Assembly (NCBI GenBank): GCA_913057795.1
Contig: CAJXOD010000002.1
Location: forward strand, 1-64,000
DNA: 64,000 bases
Direction: 5' to 3'
Origin: an uncultured Aquiluna sp.
GTDB lineage: Bacteria > Actinomycetota > Actinomycetes > Actinomycetales > Microbacteriaceae
Part shown: piece by piece, positions 26,489-35,874 of the stretch
Position numbering within the stretch: the stretch's first letter is position 1
Layout: each line of letters opens with the position of its first letter
Program-made: the position numbers and the translations under genes
The notes under the pieces: model-generated
The model's input: the letters and a program-made list of their open reading frames with translations, nothing else
Told to the model about the DNA's origin: nothing
Databases searched by the model: none

Positions 26489-28994
26489 GCCTACCGGTTA
26501 GCTGCCAAGCGTCTTCGTCCGGTTCGTCATCGGAACCCGGCGAATCCCCTTCGACCACGGCCGAGCTTTGGCCACTGATCTTGGCAAGTAATGCAGGCAG
26601 ATCCTCCGCCCTAACTAAAACCTCTCGGGCCTTTGAGCCCTCAGATGCTCCGACGACCCCGCGAGACTCAAGTAGATCCATCATTCTTCCGGCCTTGGCA
26701 AAGCCAATTCTAAGCTTCCGCTGCAGCATAGAGGTTGACCCAAATTGAGAATTAACGATTAGATCGCAAGCAGCAAGCAGAACATCCATGTCATCGCCGA
26801 TATCACTGTCCACGATCTTCGAAGTTACCCGCTGAATTACATCACTTCGGTACTCGGGGTCCATCTGAGCCTTGACATGATTCACTACTTTTTGGAGCTC
26901 CGCTTCAGACACCCATGCTCCCTGAACGCGAACTGCCTTGTTTGTTCCCATTGGCGCGAACAGCGCGTCGCCCTGGCCCACCAACTTTTCGGCTCCAGGC
27001 TGATCCAGAATTACCCGGGAGTCCGTCAAAGACGAGACTGAAAAGGCGAGTCTAGAAGGCACGTTGGCCTTGATAAGACCCGTCACCACGTCCACCGAAG
27101 GCCGTTGGGTCGCTAGCACTAGGTGGATGCCGGATGCTCTGGCTAACTGAGTAATACGAACAATGGAATCCTCGACGTCCCTCGGAGCAACAATCATTAG
27201 ATCCGCAAGCTCGTCTACTACTACCAAGAGATAAGGATATGGCTGCAAGTCTCGCTTGGAACCTTCCGGCACCTTTACATCCCCGCTAACCACCGCACGG
27301 TTGAAATCGTCAATGTGCTTGAAGCCAAAAGACGCCAGGTCGTCGTAACGCGATTCCATCTCTCTCACGACCCATTGCAATGCCTCAGAAGCTTTTTTCG
27401 GATTGGTGATAATTGGAGTCACCAGATGCGGAACTCCCTGATAAACAGAGAGCTCAACGCGCTTAGGGTCAACCAGCACCATTCGAACCTCCGCCGGAGT
27501 AGCGCGCATCAATACGGAGCAAATCATAGAGTTTATAAAGCTCGATTTACCGGCTCCAGTAGCTCCGGCTACTAATAAGTGAGGCATTTTGGCAAGGTTC
27601 GCTACTAGGTAGCCACCCTCAACGTCTTTTCCAACACCGATTGTCAATGGGTGTTGAGCACCGGTTGCAGCCTTAGACCTCAACACGTCCCCCAGAGAAA
27701 CCGTCTCCCTGTCAGTGTTAGGAATCTCAATGCCGATAGCGCTCTTGCCTGGAATTGGAGCCAAAATGCGCACTTCGCTGGAGGCTACCGCGTAGCTAAT
27801 GTTATTGATCAGTCTTGTTACTGCTTCAACCTTCACCCCAGGTGCCAATTCAACTTCGTACCTAGTCACAGTGGGTCCACGCTGGAAATCAGAAACCCTG
27901 GCCTGCACATCGAACTCTTTGAAAACATCGTTGATGGATGCGACCACCTGATCATTTACCGCAGATTTAGTCTTGTGGGGAGTTCCTGCCGCCAGCAGCC
28001 CAAGGGCCGGAAGTACGTAGGGTCTTTTTGCCCTCTGGGAAGAAGGTATGTCGATGGGCTCGGTAACCCCTTCTGGTTGAGAGAAAAACTCCGGCTCGTC
28101 AGTCGAATCATCCTCACTAAGCACGACCTCGACCGACTCAATCGGAGCATCAATTTCGGAGGCAACAAATTCGTCGATGTCGGACACCAGTGGTGAATCA
28201 AAAGCCGGCTCCAACTCACGCTCTTTTTTCCACCAGCTTGACTTCTTGGCATCGAATGCATCGGTTTCCACTGCGTGCTTATTTTCGGCAAACAAGAAAC
28301 CGTAGAGCTTCCGGAAATTAACAAGAATTTTGTTTGGAGCAGTTCCAGTCATAACCAAGATTGAAATTATTGCCAATAAAACTAGAGCAGGCACAGCTCC
28401 GTAAATACTTAGAATCCCGGCAAGCGGACCTCCAACCAGCCAACCAAAGAGGCCCCCTGCCTCCGCTAGTGCGTCAACGCCATCCCTTGGGGACGGCATG
28501 TTGGAAAAGACATGGAAAAAACCAGAAACAACTGACAGTAGCAACCAGAATCCCAGCGCGAATCTAGAGCTGTCCCTAACCGAGGCGGGATGTCTGAACA
28601 AATAAAGCGCGTAGCCGAAAAACACCACCGGCAAGGCGTAAGCCACTAACCCAAAGAGCATCCCAAAAGTAAAATTATGCAGCGTCACTGCCCAAGACTC
28701 CCCGATTAAGAACCAAGCGTTTGCCGCTCCCAAGACGCTAAGCAAGAGCAGGAAGAATGGAGCACCGTCTCTACGGTCGTCCCTGGCAAGCTTTTCAGTG
28801 CTGAAGGCGCGAATTATGCCGCCGAAAAAATGAGCAATGCCCAGATAACCACTGCTCAGAGTGGAGCCAAAATTAGAGCTTTCATTCTTGGGCCTGGACG
28901 GCTTGCGGGCAGCCACCCTCGGCCTTGAGGTCGCAGGCTTTTTAGCAGACCGGCTACTGGCGGGTCTGCGAGGAGGTGGAGTCTTTGCTGCCAT
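26475..28994 (-). CDS. ftsK: DNA translocase FtsK
   Basis: Septal DNA pump that clears chromosomes at division. The 839-residue protein has a basic Pro/Arg/Lys-rich start (1-38), four or five membrane helices (about 80-215), an acidic linker (260-320), the RecA-like motor with P-loop [10 protein letters not shown] at 476-485 and VVDELADLM as Walker B, and the C-terminal gamma winged helix (about 755-810) that reads KOPS sites. A TAGTTT box 6 bases before the ATG suggests a leaderless message. It is followed by pgsA. Confidence 0.97.
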   Translation of the reverse strand: MAAKTPPPRRPASSRSAKKPATSRPRVAARKPSRPKNESSNFGSTLSSGYLGIAHFFGGIIRAFSTEKLARDDRRDGAPFFLLLLSVLGAANAWFLIGESWAVTLHNFTFGMLFGLVAYALPVVFFGYALYLFRHPASVRDSSRFALGFWLLLSVVSGFFHVFSNMPSPRDGVDALAEAGGLFGWLVGGPLAGILSIYGAVPALVLLAIISILVMTGTAPNKILVNFRKLYGFLFAENKHAVETDAFDAKKSSWWKKERELEPAFDSPLVSDIDEFVASEIDAPIESVEVVLSEDDSTDEPEFFSQPEGVTEPIDIPSSQRAKRPYVLPALGLLAAGTPHKTKSAVNDQVVASINDVFKEFDVQARVSDFQRGPTVTRYEVELAPGVKVEAVTRLINNISYAVASSEVRILAPIPGKSAIGIEIPNTDRETVSLGDVLRSKAATGAQHPLTIGVGKDVEGGYLVANLAKMPHLLVAGATGAGKSSFINSMICSVLMRATPAEVRMVLVDPKRVELSVYQGVPHLVTPIITNPKKASEALQWVVREMESRYDDLASFGFKHIDDFNRAVVSGDVKVPEGSKRDLQPYPYLLVVVDELADLMIVAPRDVEDSIVRITQLARASGIHLVLATQRPSVDVVTGLIKANVPSRLAFSVSSLTDSRVILDQPGAEKLVGQGDALFAPMGTNKAVRVQGAWVSEAELQKVVNHVKAQMDPEYRSDVIQRVTSKIVDSDIGDDMDVLLAACDLIVNSQFGSTSMLQRKLRIGFAKAGRMMDLLESRGVVGASEGSKAREVLVRAEDLPALLAKISGQSSAVVEGDSPGSDDEPDEDAWQLTGRRDDF

Positions 28995-29000
28995 GAGGAA

Positions 29001-29006
29001 AAACTA
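29001..29006 (-). promoter_or_regulatory. Candidate -10 box of ftsK
   Basis: TAGTTT (29006-29001), six bases (TTCCTC) and the ftsK ATG at 28994. The spacing fits a leaderless transcript. It lies in the 35-base gap between rnj and ftsK. Confidence 0.4.
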
Positions 29007-29029
29007 GCAATCTATTTAGTGATTTGGGC

Positions 29030-30712
29030 TTAGGCGGGGCGCGAGGAATAAACAACGATTGGGATGATCATAGGCTTACGACGGTGCGCTCTAGCCACCC
29101 AGGAACCGACAGTTTTACGAATTACTTGCTGGAAGCCGTAGGTGTCTCGAACCCCATCGGCTGCGGCCCTCATCAGGGCGGTACGAACCTCGGGGAGGAT
29201 GTCGTCAAAGACGTGATCCTCTTCGGCGTAGGCCCGAGCCTTGATCTCTGGGCCCTCGACAATCTGGCCGCTTGCTTTGTCTACCACCACGACAATAGAA
29301 ATAAAGCCCTCTTCAGCCAATATCCTGCGATCCTTGAGGTCTTCCTCAGTGATTTTACCAACGGTCTTGCCGTCAACATAAAGCATGTCGCAGGGCACTC
29401 GACCGACTATTTCGCAAATACCGTCAACCATGTCGATTACGGCGCCATCTTCAGCCAACAGGGTTCGCTCCACCGGAACTCCGGTTTTAATAGCGAGGTC
29501 AGCATTCGCCTGCAGATGACGGAATTCGCCGTGAATCGGCAGCACGTTTTTTGGCTTCAAGATGTTGTAGCAATAAAGAAGCTCTCCGGCTGCCGCGTGA
29601 CCAGAAACGTGGACCTTGGCATTGCCCTTGTGAACCACGTTGGCGCCAATTTTGGTGAGCCCATCGATAACTCGGTAGACAGCATTTTCGTTGCCTGGAA
29701 TAAGAGAGCTTGCAAGCAAGACCGTGTCGCCAGGTCCAATTTGTATTTGATGATCTTGTCTTGCCATCCTCGAAAGCACCGCCATCGGTTCACCCTGGCT
29801 ACCGGTAGACATGAAGACGAGCTTGCTGTCTGGATAGTTTCCAGCTTTTCGAATATCTACTATCTGTCCGTCGGGTACCTTCAAAAACCCAAGCTCGGCG
29901 GCGATGGTCATGTTTCGAACCATACTGCGTCCTACAAAAACTACCTTGCGATTATTCGCGAGCGCCGCATCAATAACCTGCTGAACTCTATGGACGTGTG
30001 AGCTAAATGATGCCACCACCACTCTTCCCGGAGTCTTAGCGATCACGTTCTCAATAACTGGCCCAATGTCTCGCTCTAGAGGGGTGAAACCTGGAACATC
30101 GGCGTTGGTGCTGTCGACCATAAATAGATCGAGCCCTTCTTCGCCAATCTTCGCGAATGCGCGAAGGTCAGTTAACCTGCCATCCAGTGGCAATTGATCC
30201 ATCTTGAAATCTCCGGTCGCAAGGACTGTGCCCGCGACGCTCCGGACTATTACGGCCAAGGAGTCCGGAATCGAATGGTTTACGGCAACAAATTCAAGTT
30301 CGAACGGTCCCAGGCGCTCTATTTGCCCAGCGGCAACTGTGTGAGTCAGGGGAGCTATGCGGTGCTCCTTGAGTTTCGCCTCAAGGAATGCAAGCGTCAA
30401 AGTAGAGCCAAGGATCGGTATGTCTTTTTTATGACGAAGAAGATACGGCACTCCCCCGATGTGGTCTTCGTGCCCGTGAGTAAGCACCATGCCCACGATG
30501 CGATCCAGCTTGTCCTCCAGGTAACTAAAGTCAGGAAGAATTACATCCACTCCAGGCTGCGTCTCCTCAGGGAACAACACACCGCAATCAATGATCATGA
30601 TTTGCTTGTCAAGCTCAAAAACGGTCATGTTTCGACCGATCTCGCCTAAACCTCCAAGTGGGATGATTCTCAATGTGCCCGGCTTGAGTGCCGGTGGGGC
30701 CTGCAGCTCCAC
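29030..30712 (-). CDS. rnj: Ribonuclease J
   Basis: Metallo-beta-lactamase/beta-CASP nuclease with 5'-exo- and endonuclease activity in mRNA decay and rRNA maturation. The 560-residue protein has the zinc motif HGHEDH at 79-84, VNHSIPDSLAV, TGDFKMDQLP, the beta-CASP region with ASFSSHVHRVQQ, and HGEFRHL near 390. Its ATG overlaps the dapA stop by one base. A long open frame on the opposite strand is only a shadow. Confidence 0.96.
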   Translation of the reverse strand: MELQAPPALKPGTLRIIPLGGLGEIGRNMTVFELDKQIMIIDCGVLFPEETQPGVDVILPDFSYLEDKLDRIVGMVLTHGHEDHIGGVPYLLRHKKDIPILGSTLTLAFLEAKLKEHRIAPLTHTVAAGQIERLGPFELEFVAVNHSIPDSLAVIVRSVAGTVLATGDFKMDQLPLDGRLTDLRAFAKIGEEGLDLFMVDSTNADVPGFTPLERDIGPVIENVIAKTPGRVVVASFSSHVHRVQQVIDAALANNRKVVFVGRSMVRNMTIAAELGFLKVPDGQIVDIRKAGNYPDSKLVFMSTGSQGEPMAVLSRMARQDHQIQIGPGDTVLLASSLIPGNENAVYRVIDGLTKIGANVVHKGNAKVHVSGHAAAGELLYCYNILKPKNVLPIHGEFRHLQANADLAIKTGVPVERTLLAEDGAVIDMVDGICEIVGRVPCDMLYVDGKTVGKITEEDLKDRRILAEEGFISIVVVVDKASGQIVEGPEIKARAYAEEDHVFDDILPEVRTALMRAAADGVRDTYGFQQVIRKTVGSWVARAHRRKPMIIPIVVYSSRPA

Positions 30713-31692
30713 TATCGGGTTGTCCCAGCTACCTTGGGCAGCGCACCGCCCGCGGCGGCATTTCTATCAGGACGGAAGTTGTCAAAACTCAAGCCAGGTA
30801 CGCTCTGAACTTGGTCAATACCGGATTCAATCTCAGCGGCTTCGCTGTCCTCGGGGCCCACCAGCGGCAACCTGACACGCGGCGAACCAATTAGGCCTAA
30901 GCCGTGCAGTACGTACTTCGCTGCAACAGTTCCTGGAACGTGATTCATAACTGCGCGCTGCAGCGGCTCGAGGGCGTTGTGGACCTTGAGGGCTGCGTGG
31001 AAATCATTTGCATTCGTCGCATCTAGCATTTCCCTGTAAGCGTGCGGGGCAATGTTCGCAGTGACTCCGATAAGTCCGGTTGCACCCACTGAAAGCTGAG
31101 GCAGTGCGTAGGAGTCATCCCCAGAGAAATACATCAAACCCGTTTCCAGCATCAGTCTTGAAACTTGTGCAAGGTCGCCCTTGGCATCTTTGACGGCAAC
31201 AATATTTGGATGCTTCGCCGCTCTGTGAAAAGTGTCATAGCCGATTGCAACCCCAGTGCGACCGGGAATGTCATAGAGGATCACCGGAAGGTCAGTTGCG
31301 TCTGCAATCATCCTGAAATGAGTCAAGATGCCAGCCTGAGTGGGCTTGTTGTAATAGGGCGTTACTATCATCACGCCGTCAGCCCCGGCTTTTTCACTGG
31401 CCTTGTAGAGCTGAATCGCATGGGCGGTCTCGTTGGACCCGCCCCCGGTGATGATCTTGGCTCGACCAGCTGAGACAGATTTGCCAACTTTTACAAGCTG
31501 AATCTTCTCGGCATCTGTGAGAGTCGAGGTTTCTCCGGTAGTGCCGGTGACCACGATGCCGTCGGCACCATTTGAAATGACATAATCCATGTGCTTTTCG
31601 GTTGCATCCCAATCAACCTCACCATCGTGAGTCATTGGCGTCACTAATGCAACTAGCACCTGGCCGAATATGTCTTTTTGTTCTGAACGCAT
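30712..31692 (-). CDS. dapA: 4-hydroxy-tetrahydrodipicolinate synthase
   Basis: Condenses pyruvate with aspartate semialdehyde at the entry to the diaminopimelate/lysine route. The 326-residue TIM barrel has GTTGE at 50-54, Tyr140 in LYDIPGRTG and the Schiff-base Lys168 in VAVKDAKGD. The last 25 residues are longer than in the E. coli enzyme. TAGGCT lies 6 bases before the ATG. It diverges from the SulP gene and is coupled to rnj. dapB and dapF are in the same window. Confidence 0.96.
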   Translation of the reverse strand: MRSEQKDIFGQVLVALVTPMTHDGEVDWDATEKHMDYVISNGADGIVVTGTTGETSTLTDAEKIQLVKVGKSVSAGRAKIITGGGSNETAHAIQLYKASEKAGADGVMIVTPYYNKPTQAGILTHFRMIADATDLPVILYDIPGRTGVAIGYDTFHRAAKHPNIVAVKDAKGDLAQVSRLMLETGLMYFSGDDSYALPQLSVGATGLIGVTANIAPHAYREMLDATNANDFHAALKVHNALEPLQRAVMNHVPGTVAAKYVLHGLGLIGSPRVRLPLVGPEDSEAAEIESGIDQVQSVPGLSFDNFRPDRNAAAGGALPKVAGTTR

Positions 31693-31698
31693 CGCTCT

Positions 31699-31704
31699 AG
31701 CCTA
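31699..31704 (-). promoter_or_regulatory. Candidate -10 box of dapA
   Basis: TAGGCT (31704-31699) followed by AGAGCG and the dapA ATG. No convincing -35 or ribosome binding site is visible; leaderless transcription is likely. Confidence 0.4.
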
Positions 31705-31751
31705 GTCACGCCTGGCTAGAAACGACACAACTGGTGGTATCCTGCTGAATT

Positions 31752-33011
31752 ATGAGTCGCAATCCATTAAATCCAGAGATTTTTAATTTGCGCACAGTAG
31801 CAACCAACTTGCTGGCCGGCCTAACGGTCGCATTTGTGGCTCTCCCACTTGCATTGGCCTTTGGAATCGGCTCTGGACTTGGAGCACAGGCTGGCCTAGT
31901 AACCGCTGTAATTGCCGGAATGATAGCCTCGGCACTGGGTGGCAGTCGCTACCAGGTATCCGGTCCGACCGGTGCGATGACAGTAATTTTGATACCTGTT
32001 GTAGCCCTATACGGAGCGACTGCAGTCTTGCAGGTTGGCCTTATGGCAAGTGCACTGCTAATTCTTGCTGGTCTTCTAAAACTAGGTCGGCACATCCACC
32101 GACTACCGACTGCACTTATAGAAGGCTTCACGGCTGGCATCGCAATCGTGATAGCGATGCAGCAAGTGGCGTTCGTTTTGGGTGTGGAGCTACAAGCCAG
32201 TGACCACATCTGGCAGAGCGTGATTGATGAAGTGCGCATTTGGCTATATGAGCCTCGGCCGTGGCCGCTAATTATCGGCATATTGGCAATTACCGCGAAT
32301 CTCATCGGCGCAGCCAGATGGCCAAAACTACCCGTGGCTTTAGCTTCGATCATTGCGCTGACAGTTACCGCTAACTTTCTTGGGCTCGATGTGGACCGAA
32401 TCGGCAGCCTGCCTCAAGACTTTATTGCTCCTAGCCTTGATTTTTTATCAGCAGGAAACTGGCTTGGCCTAGTTCCCGCGGCGCTAGCTATCGCATTCCT
32501 GGCAGGCCTCGAAAGCCTGTTGTCTGCAAAAATCGCGGACAAGTTGGCCGGTAGCTACGATCATGACTCCAATCGCGAGCTAATCGGACAGGGCGTTGCA
32601 AATCTGGTGGTCCCTTTCTTCGGAGGTGTTCCGGCTACGGCCGCGCTTGCTAGAACTGCCGTAAACATTAGAGCCGGCGCAACATCGAGGCTTGCGGGCT
32701 TCAGTCACGGACTATTTCTTCTAATTTTTGTACTCCTGCTGGCTCCGCAAATCGGTCAAATACCGCTTGCTGCGCTCGGTGGCGTGCTGATTGCTACGGC
32801 CTACCACATGGTCCGGGTGAGGGAGCTGATCTACACGGCCAGCCGGTCCAGACTGGACATGCTGGTACTGGTAATCACAATGATTTCAACCGTCGCACTG
32901 GACTTAATAAGCGCACTAGCCATCGGTCTGCTCCTATACCTGGTGCTGAGAAGAACTCGACTCAGCTACCTAACACCGGTGATTGACCCAGAAGAAACCT
33001 TGGGCGACTAG
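31752..33011 (+). CDS. SulP-family anion transporter lacking a STAS domain
   Basis: A 419-residue polytopic membrane protein. The SulP signature region is visible as TNLLAGLTVAFVALPLALAFGIGSGLGAQAGL near the N-terminus and VSGPTGAM near residue 73, followed by about ten more helices. The protein stops at VIDPEETLGD just after the last helix, so the cytosolic STAS domain that most SulP transporters have is absent. Substrate could be sulfate, bicarbonate or an organic anion; none is indicated by neighbours. It is transcribed alone, diverging from dapA and converging on thyX. TATCCT lies 8 bases before the ATG. Confidence 0.88.
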   Translation: MSRNPLNPEIFNLRTVATNLLAGLTVAFVALPLALAFGIGSGLGAQAGLVTAVIAGMIASALGGSRYQVSGPTGAMTVILIPVVALYGATAVLQVGLMASALLILAGLLKLGRHIHRLPTALIEGFTAGIAIVIAMQQVAFVLGVELQASDHIWQSVIDEVRIWLYEPRPWPLIIGILAITANLIGAARWPKLPVALASIIALTVTANFLGLDVDRIGSLPQDFIAPSLDFLSAGNWLGLVPAALAIAFLAGLESLLSAKIADKLAGSYDHDSNRELIGQGVANLVVPFFGGVPATAALARTAVNIRAGATSRLAGFSHGLFLLIFVLLLAPQIGQIPLAALGGVLIATAYHMVRVRELIYTASRSRLDMLVLVITMISTVALDLISALAIGLLLYLVLRRTRLSYLTPVIDPEETLGD

Positions 33012-33035
33012 GTCCTGGACTAAATACTCGACGGC

Positions 33036-33764
33036 CTAAGGAGCGACTCGACCGTTCTCGTTGAAGGACTCGTAGCTCAGTGGCATTAGCTTCGCCCAAA
33101 AATCTTCCATCTTCTCGGCACACATCTCTATTTCGCGCTGCGGAAATGATGGGAAATGCGTACCTTCGCGCTTGGTGCGAAGTGACAAAAAGTTCATGAG
33201 CGAGCGAGAGTTCATCGTGACGTACATGCTGGAGTAAATATTTACCGGCAACACAATTCGGGCGACCTCGCGAGCAACTCCGGCCTCCAGCATGCGCTGA
33301 TAGGACTCGTAGGCGGCACGGGTAATCGCCTGTGTCTCCTGGACCACTAGAGCAGTCTGCTCAACGGTTCCATCTTCGAAATCATAGGCACCGGGCTTTC
33401 CAACCTGAACCAGCTTGCGCTCGGGACCTGGAACGTAGAAAACCGGCTGCAGTTCACGATAACGACCGGATTCCTCGTTATAGCTAGCAATTCGGTGCCT
33501 CATGAACTCGCGGAAGACAAAAATAGGGGCCTGAACGTAAAAAGTCATTGAGTTGTGCTCAAACGGAGAACCGTGTCGATCTCGCATGAGGTAGTTGATC
33601 AGGCCCTTGTCACGCTTTTCAACCTCCGTACCAGATTGCATGGCGCTTTCAAGGGTCTGCTCGCCTTGAGTTGAGACTCTGGCAGCAAACAGCACGTCAG
33701 CATCTTGAGCGCTTGATCTAACAAGCTCAACAGTTACATCGCTACGGAATTGAATTTCGGTCAT
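33036..33764 (-). CDS. thyX: FAD-dependent thymidylate synthase ThyX
   Basis: Makes dTMP with FAD and methylenetetrahydrofolate. The 242-residue protein carries the ThyX signature RHRxxSxNExSxR at residues 89-101 (RHRIASYNEESGR). In full-length form near 240 residues it is typical of actinobacteria. TAGGGT lies 6 bases before the ATG with no ribosome binding site, so it is probably leaderless. It converges on the SulP gene. Confidence 0.97.
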   Translation of the reverse strand: MTEIQFRSDVTVELVRSSAQDADVLFAARVSTQGEQTLESAMQSGTEVEKRDKGLINYLMRDRHGSPFEHNSMTFYVQAPIFVFREFMRHRIASYNEESGRYRELQPVFYVPGPERKLVQVGKPGAYDFEDGTVEQTALVVQETQAITRAAYESYQRMLEAGVAREVARIVLPVNIYSSMYVTMNSRSLMNFLSLRTKREGTHFPSFPQREIEMCAEKMEDFWAKLMPLSYESFNENGRVAP

Positions 33765-33770
33765 CTGATA

Positions 33771-33776
33771 ACCCTA
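33771..33776 (-). promoter_or_regulatory. Candidate -10 box of thyX
   Basis: TAGGGT (33776-33771), six bases (TATCAG), then the thyX ATG. It lies in the 59-base divergent gap with the thioredoxin-like gene. Confidence 0.4.
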
Positions 33777-33823
33777 AGCCAGCCCAAAAGTAAAAAAGCG
33801 CAACACTCCGTATTTGTGCCTTT

Positions 33824-34285
33824 GTGTCACCTACGCTTTCTTACGTGGACTCGACAATCGCTCTATCAATCGCCCTAATTCTCTTGGCGACACTGACAGG
33901 GATTGGCTATCGCTTCTTTCAAGGTCGTGGACACAGCGTCTCGGGAGCTCAATGCATTGAACTGGAAAAACTTAATATCCTCAAGAATGGCGAAGAAGTA
34001 ACCGAGTTCGGCAAAGAGGCTACGGTCGTTTTATTTTCCACCGAATACTGTGGCCAGTGCCCGGCGGTTAGAAGATCACTTTCAAAACTCGAGTATCGAA
34101 AGGGTGGACTTCTTTTTATTGAGGCCGATATCACCCACAGAATAGACTTGGCAGCACACTTCAACATAAGTCAGACTCCAACAGTATTTGTCCTAAATCC
34201 GGCTGGCGAGATTCGCTTCCGGATTGGCGGAGTTCCAAAACCAAGAACCATCGAAACCGAATTAGAAAAACTAGGAGTGAAATGA
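33824..34285 (+). CDS. Membrane-anchored thioredoxin-like protein
   Basis: A 153-residue protein with one N-terminal helix (about 10-32) and a thioredoxin fold (about 48-152). The active site is CGQC (Cys76, Cys79) and the cis-proline lies in QTPT at 117-120. The helix is not followed by a cleavage site, so the domain is probably tethered; with a positive RFFQGRGH segment right after the helix, it may face the cytosol. The start is GTG at 33824. It overlaps the DUF4395 gene by 4 bases (ATGA), a pairing seen in other actinobacteria. Confidence 0.82.
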   Translation: MSPTLSYVDSTIALSIALILLATLTGIGYRFFQGRGHSVSGAQCIELEKLNILKNGEEVTEFGKEATVVLFSTEYCGQCPAVRRSLSKLEYRKGGLLFIEADITHRIDLAAHFNISQTPTVFVLNPAGEIRFRIGGVPKPRTIETELEKLGVK

Positions 34286-34719
34286 CTACCAGCAAGCATG
34301 TAGACCCCCGTGGGCCAAGATTTGGCGCCGCGATCACCTCGGCATTATCTCTCATAGCTTTCTACCTGAGCCTCACGAACCAATCTCTTGCCTACGCAAT
34401 AGTTGTCGCGCTGGGAGTGCTCTTCACCTGGTCGCTGATTTCCCCAAGTACCCACCCGTATGGTTGGGCTTTCGCGAAACTTGTTCGGCCAAACCTGGCT
34501 GCCCCCAAAGAATTAGAGGACCCAAGGCCACTGAAGTTCGCCCAGCAAGTCGGACTGGCGTTTGCTCTTCTTGGAATTGTTGGCGGCATCTTTAGCGCGC
34601 CGCTAGTGGCTGTTTCAGCAGCCTTCATTTTTATTGCTGCTTTTCTGAATGCTTTTTTTGGCCTGTGCCTCGGTTGCCAGCTTTATCTATTGATCCGCAG
34701 GGTCGGGATTATTCGCTAG
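34282..34719 (+). CDS. DUF4395-family membrane protein
   Basis: A 145-residue integral membrane protein with four hydrophobic helices. It shows the DUF4395 hallmarks: PRGPRFGAAITS near the N-terminus and a C-terminal FFGLCLGCQLYLL with a CxxC-like cysteine pair. The coupled thioredoxin gene and the conserved cysteines suggest a role in membrane thiol-disulfide transfer, which is an inference. Its 3' end overlaps the opposite TPR protein gene by 33 bases. Confidence 0.8.
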   Translation: MTTSKHVDPRGPRFGAAITSALSLIAFYLSLTNQSLAYAIVVALGVLFTWSLISPSTHPYGWAFAKLVRPNLAAPKELEDPRPLKFAQQVGLAFALLGIVGGIFSAPLVAVSAAFIFIAAFLNAFFGLCLGCQLYLLIRRVGIIR

Positions 34720-35139
34720 CTGGATAGCTTGCCGAATAGCAGCCCTGGCATTCTTGCGCTCGCCGGCAGCATCGTGGGCCTCTCCTAGTTGGAACCAAAG
34801 GCTCCAGCTATTTGGGTCCTTGGTAACTGCGTCTTGAATTCTTTCCAGCTCTTTATTGGCTGACTCCTTGGTGGCCCTACCGCTAGCCCGAAGTTCAAGA
34901 TCCAACCCCGGGATATCGAGAGCTATTAGACGTCGTGAGAGCCTCTGCGCCTTGAGGCCAAATTGCAGCTCAGCAAATAACGCCCAGAGCGCTACCAGCG
35001 GCAACACAAGAATCGCTAAACCCATGGCAATAGCGATGAGGCTGGGCTCTTGGAGCAGGATGATGCCCCTACCAAGCAGGGTCAGAACATAAAAGAGTGT
35101 CAGGGCCAGCATTAAGCCGACCCAGATTTTGGTAATCAC
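34687..35139 (-). CDS. Membrane protein with a C-terminal TPR-like region
   Basis: A 150-residue protein with two hydrophobic helices (about 5-27 and 33-58) and a soluble C-terminal part. Residues about 100-142 form a tetratricopeptide-like helical hairpin (DPNSWSLWFQLGEAHDAAGERKNARAAIRQAIQLA). It overlaps the dapB stop by 4 bases, and the same pairing occurs in other Microbacteriaceae. Function unknown; a protein-docking role at the membrane is plausible. Confidence 0.75.
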   Translation of the reverse strand: MITKIWVGLMLALTLFYVLTLLGRGIILLQEPSLIAIAMGLAILVLPLVALWALFAELQFGLKAQRLSRRLIALDIPGLDLELRASGRATKESANKELERIQDAVTKDPNSWSLWFQLGEAHDAAGERKNARAAIRQAIQLANNPDPADQ

Positions 35140-35861
35140 TTGCCTAGAACGTTTTCCAGGCCAACAGTTAGACCGGTTGCGGTTTGTGCGAACTCAATTG
35201 ATCGCAGGATCCCAAGAGAGTAAGCCCTTGGAGAAGAAACGTCGTGGGAAATGACAAGCTGTTCGCCGTCGGCACCGAAAATTGTGTCCTGTTTGGCAGA
35301 AATGCCCTTCTGCCGCAAGGAGTGAATAACCACACCCGCGTGAACTTCGCCCCTGCTAGGTTGACCGACTCCGGGAATTAGATGCTGTGGCAGGTCTTTT
35401 CTAGCCTCAGCAATCAACTCAGCGGTTCGGATTGCAGTGCCGGAAGGAGAATCAACTTTTTGCTCGTGGTGAGCCTCGAGAATCTCAATCGAGTCAAAGT
35501 ACTTGGCCGCCATCGCAGCAAAGCGCTGAGCCAGCATTGAACCGACAGAAAAATTAGGCACCACGACAACAGCAGACTTGGGATTGGTCTCTAGCGCCTT
35601 TTCCAAAATTGCCAGCTTTTGCTCACTCCAACCAGATGTTCCAACCACGGTCTTTAGGCCATTCTCAATTGCGAACAGGACCAGCGATTCAGAGACTGAC
35701 GGGTTAGTGAAATCAATCACCACATCGGCGCCGAGCATCTGCTCCTTGGGTGACGAGGAATCTAGGGCCGAGTGCAGCTTTAGATTGCTGTCAGTATCGA
35801 CTAATTGCTTGGCAAGAGCTCCCATTCGACCGGTGGCTCCAAGTATTGAAACATGAATCAT
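35136..35861 (-). CDS. dapB: 4-hydroxy-tetrahydrodipicolinate reductase
   Basis: NAD(P)H-dependent reductase following DapA in diaminopimelate synthesis. The 241-residue protein has GATGRMG at 8-14 and the substrate motif EAHHEQKVDSPSGTA with His131, His132 and Lys135. TAGGTT lies 7 bases before the ATG, so it may be leaderless. It follows the M16 peptidase gene by 13 bases. Confidence 0.96.
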   Translation of the reverse strand: MIHVSILGATGRMGALAKQLVDTDSNLKLHSALDSSSPKEQMLGADVVIDFTNPSVSESLVLFAIENGLKTVVGTSGWSEQKLAILEKALETNPKSAVVVVPNFSVGSMLAQRFAAMAAKYFDSIEILEAHHEQKVDSPSGTAIRTAELIAEARKDLPQHLIPGVGQPSRGEVHAGVVIHSLRQKGISAKQDTIFGADGEQLVISHDVSSPRAYSLGILRSIEFAQTATGLTVGLENVLGK

Positions 35862-35868
35862 GTTAGAA

Positions 35869-35874
35869 AACCTA
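35869..35874 (-). promoter_or_regulatory. Candidate -10 box of dapB
   Basis: TAGGTT (35874-35869), seven bases, then the dapB ATG at 35861. It would give dapB its own leaderless transcript besides read-through from the peptidase gene. Confidence 0.35.

Noticed and set aside
29024..30001. A 325-codon open frame on the plus strand opposite rnj
   Set aside because: It lies fully antisense to the well-supported RNase J gene, has no recognisable motif, and arises from the codon pattern of the opposite strand.
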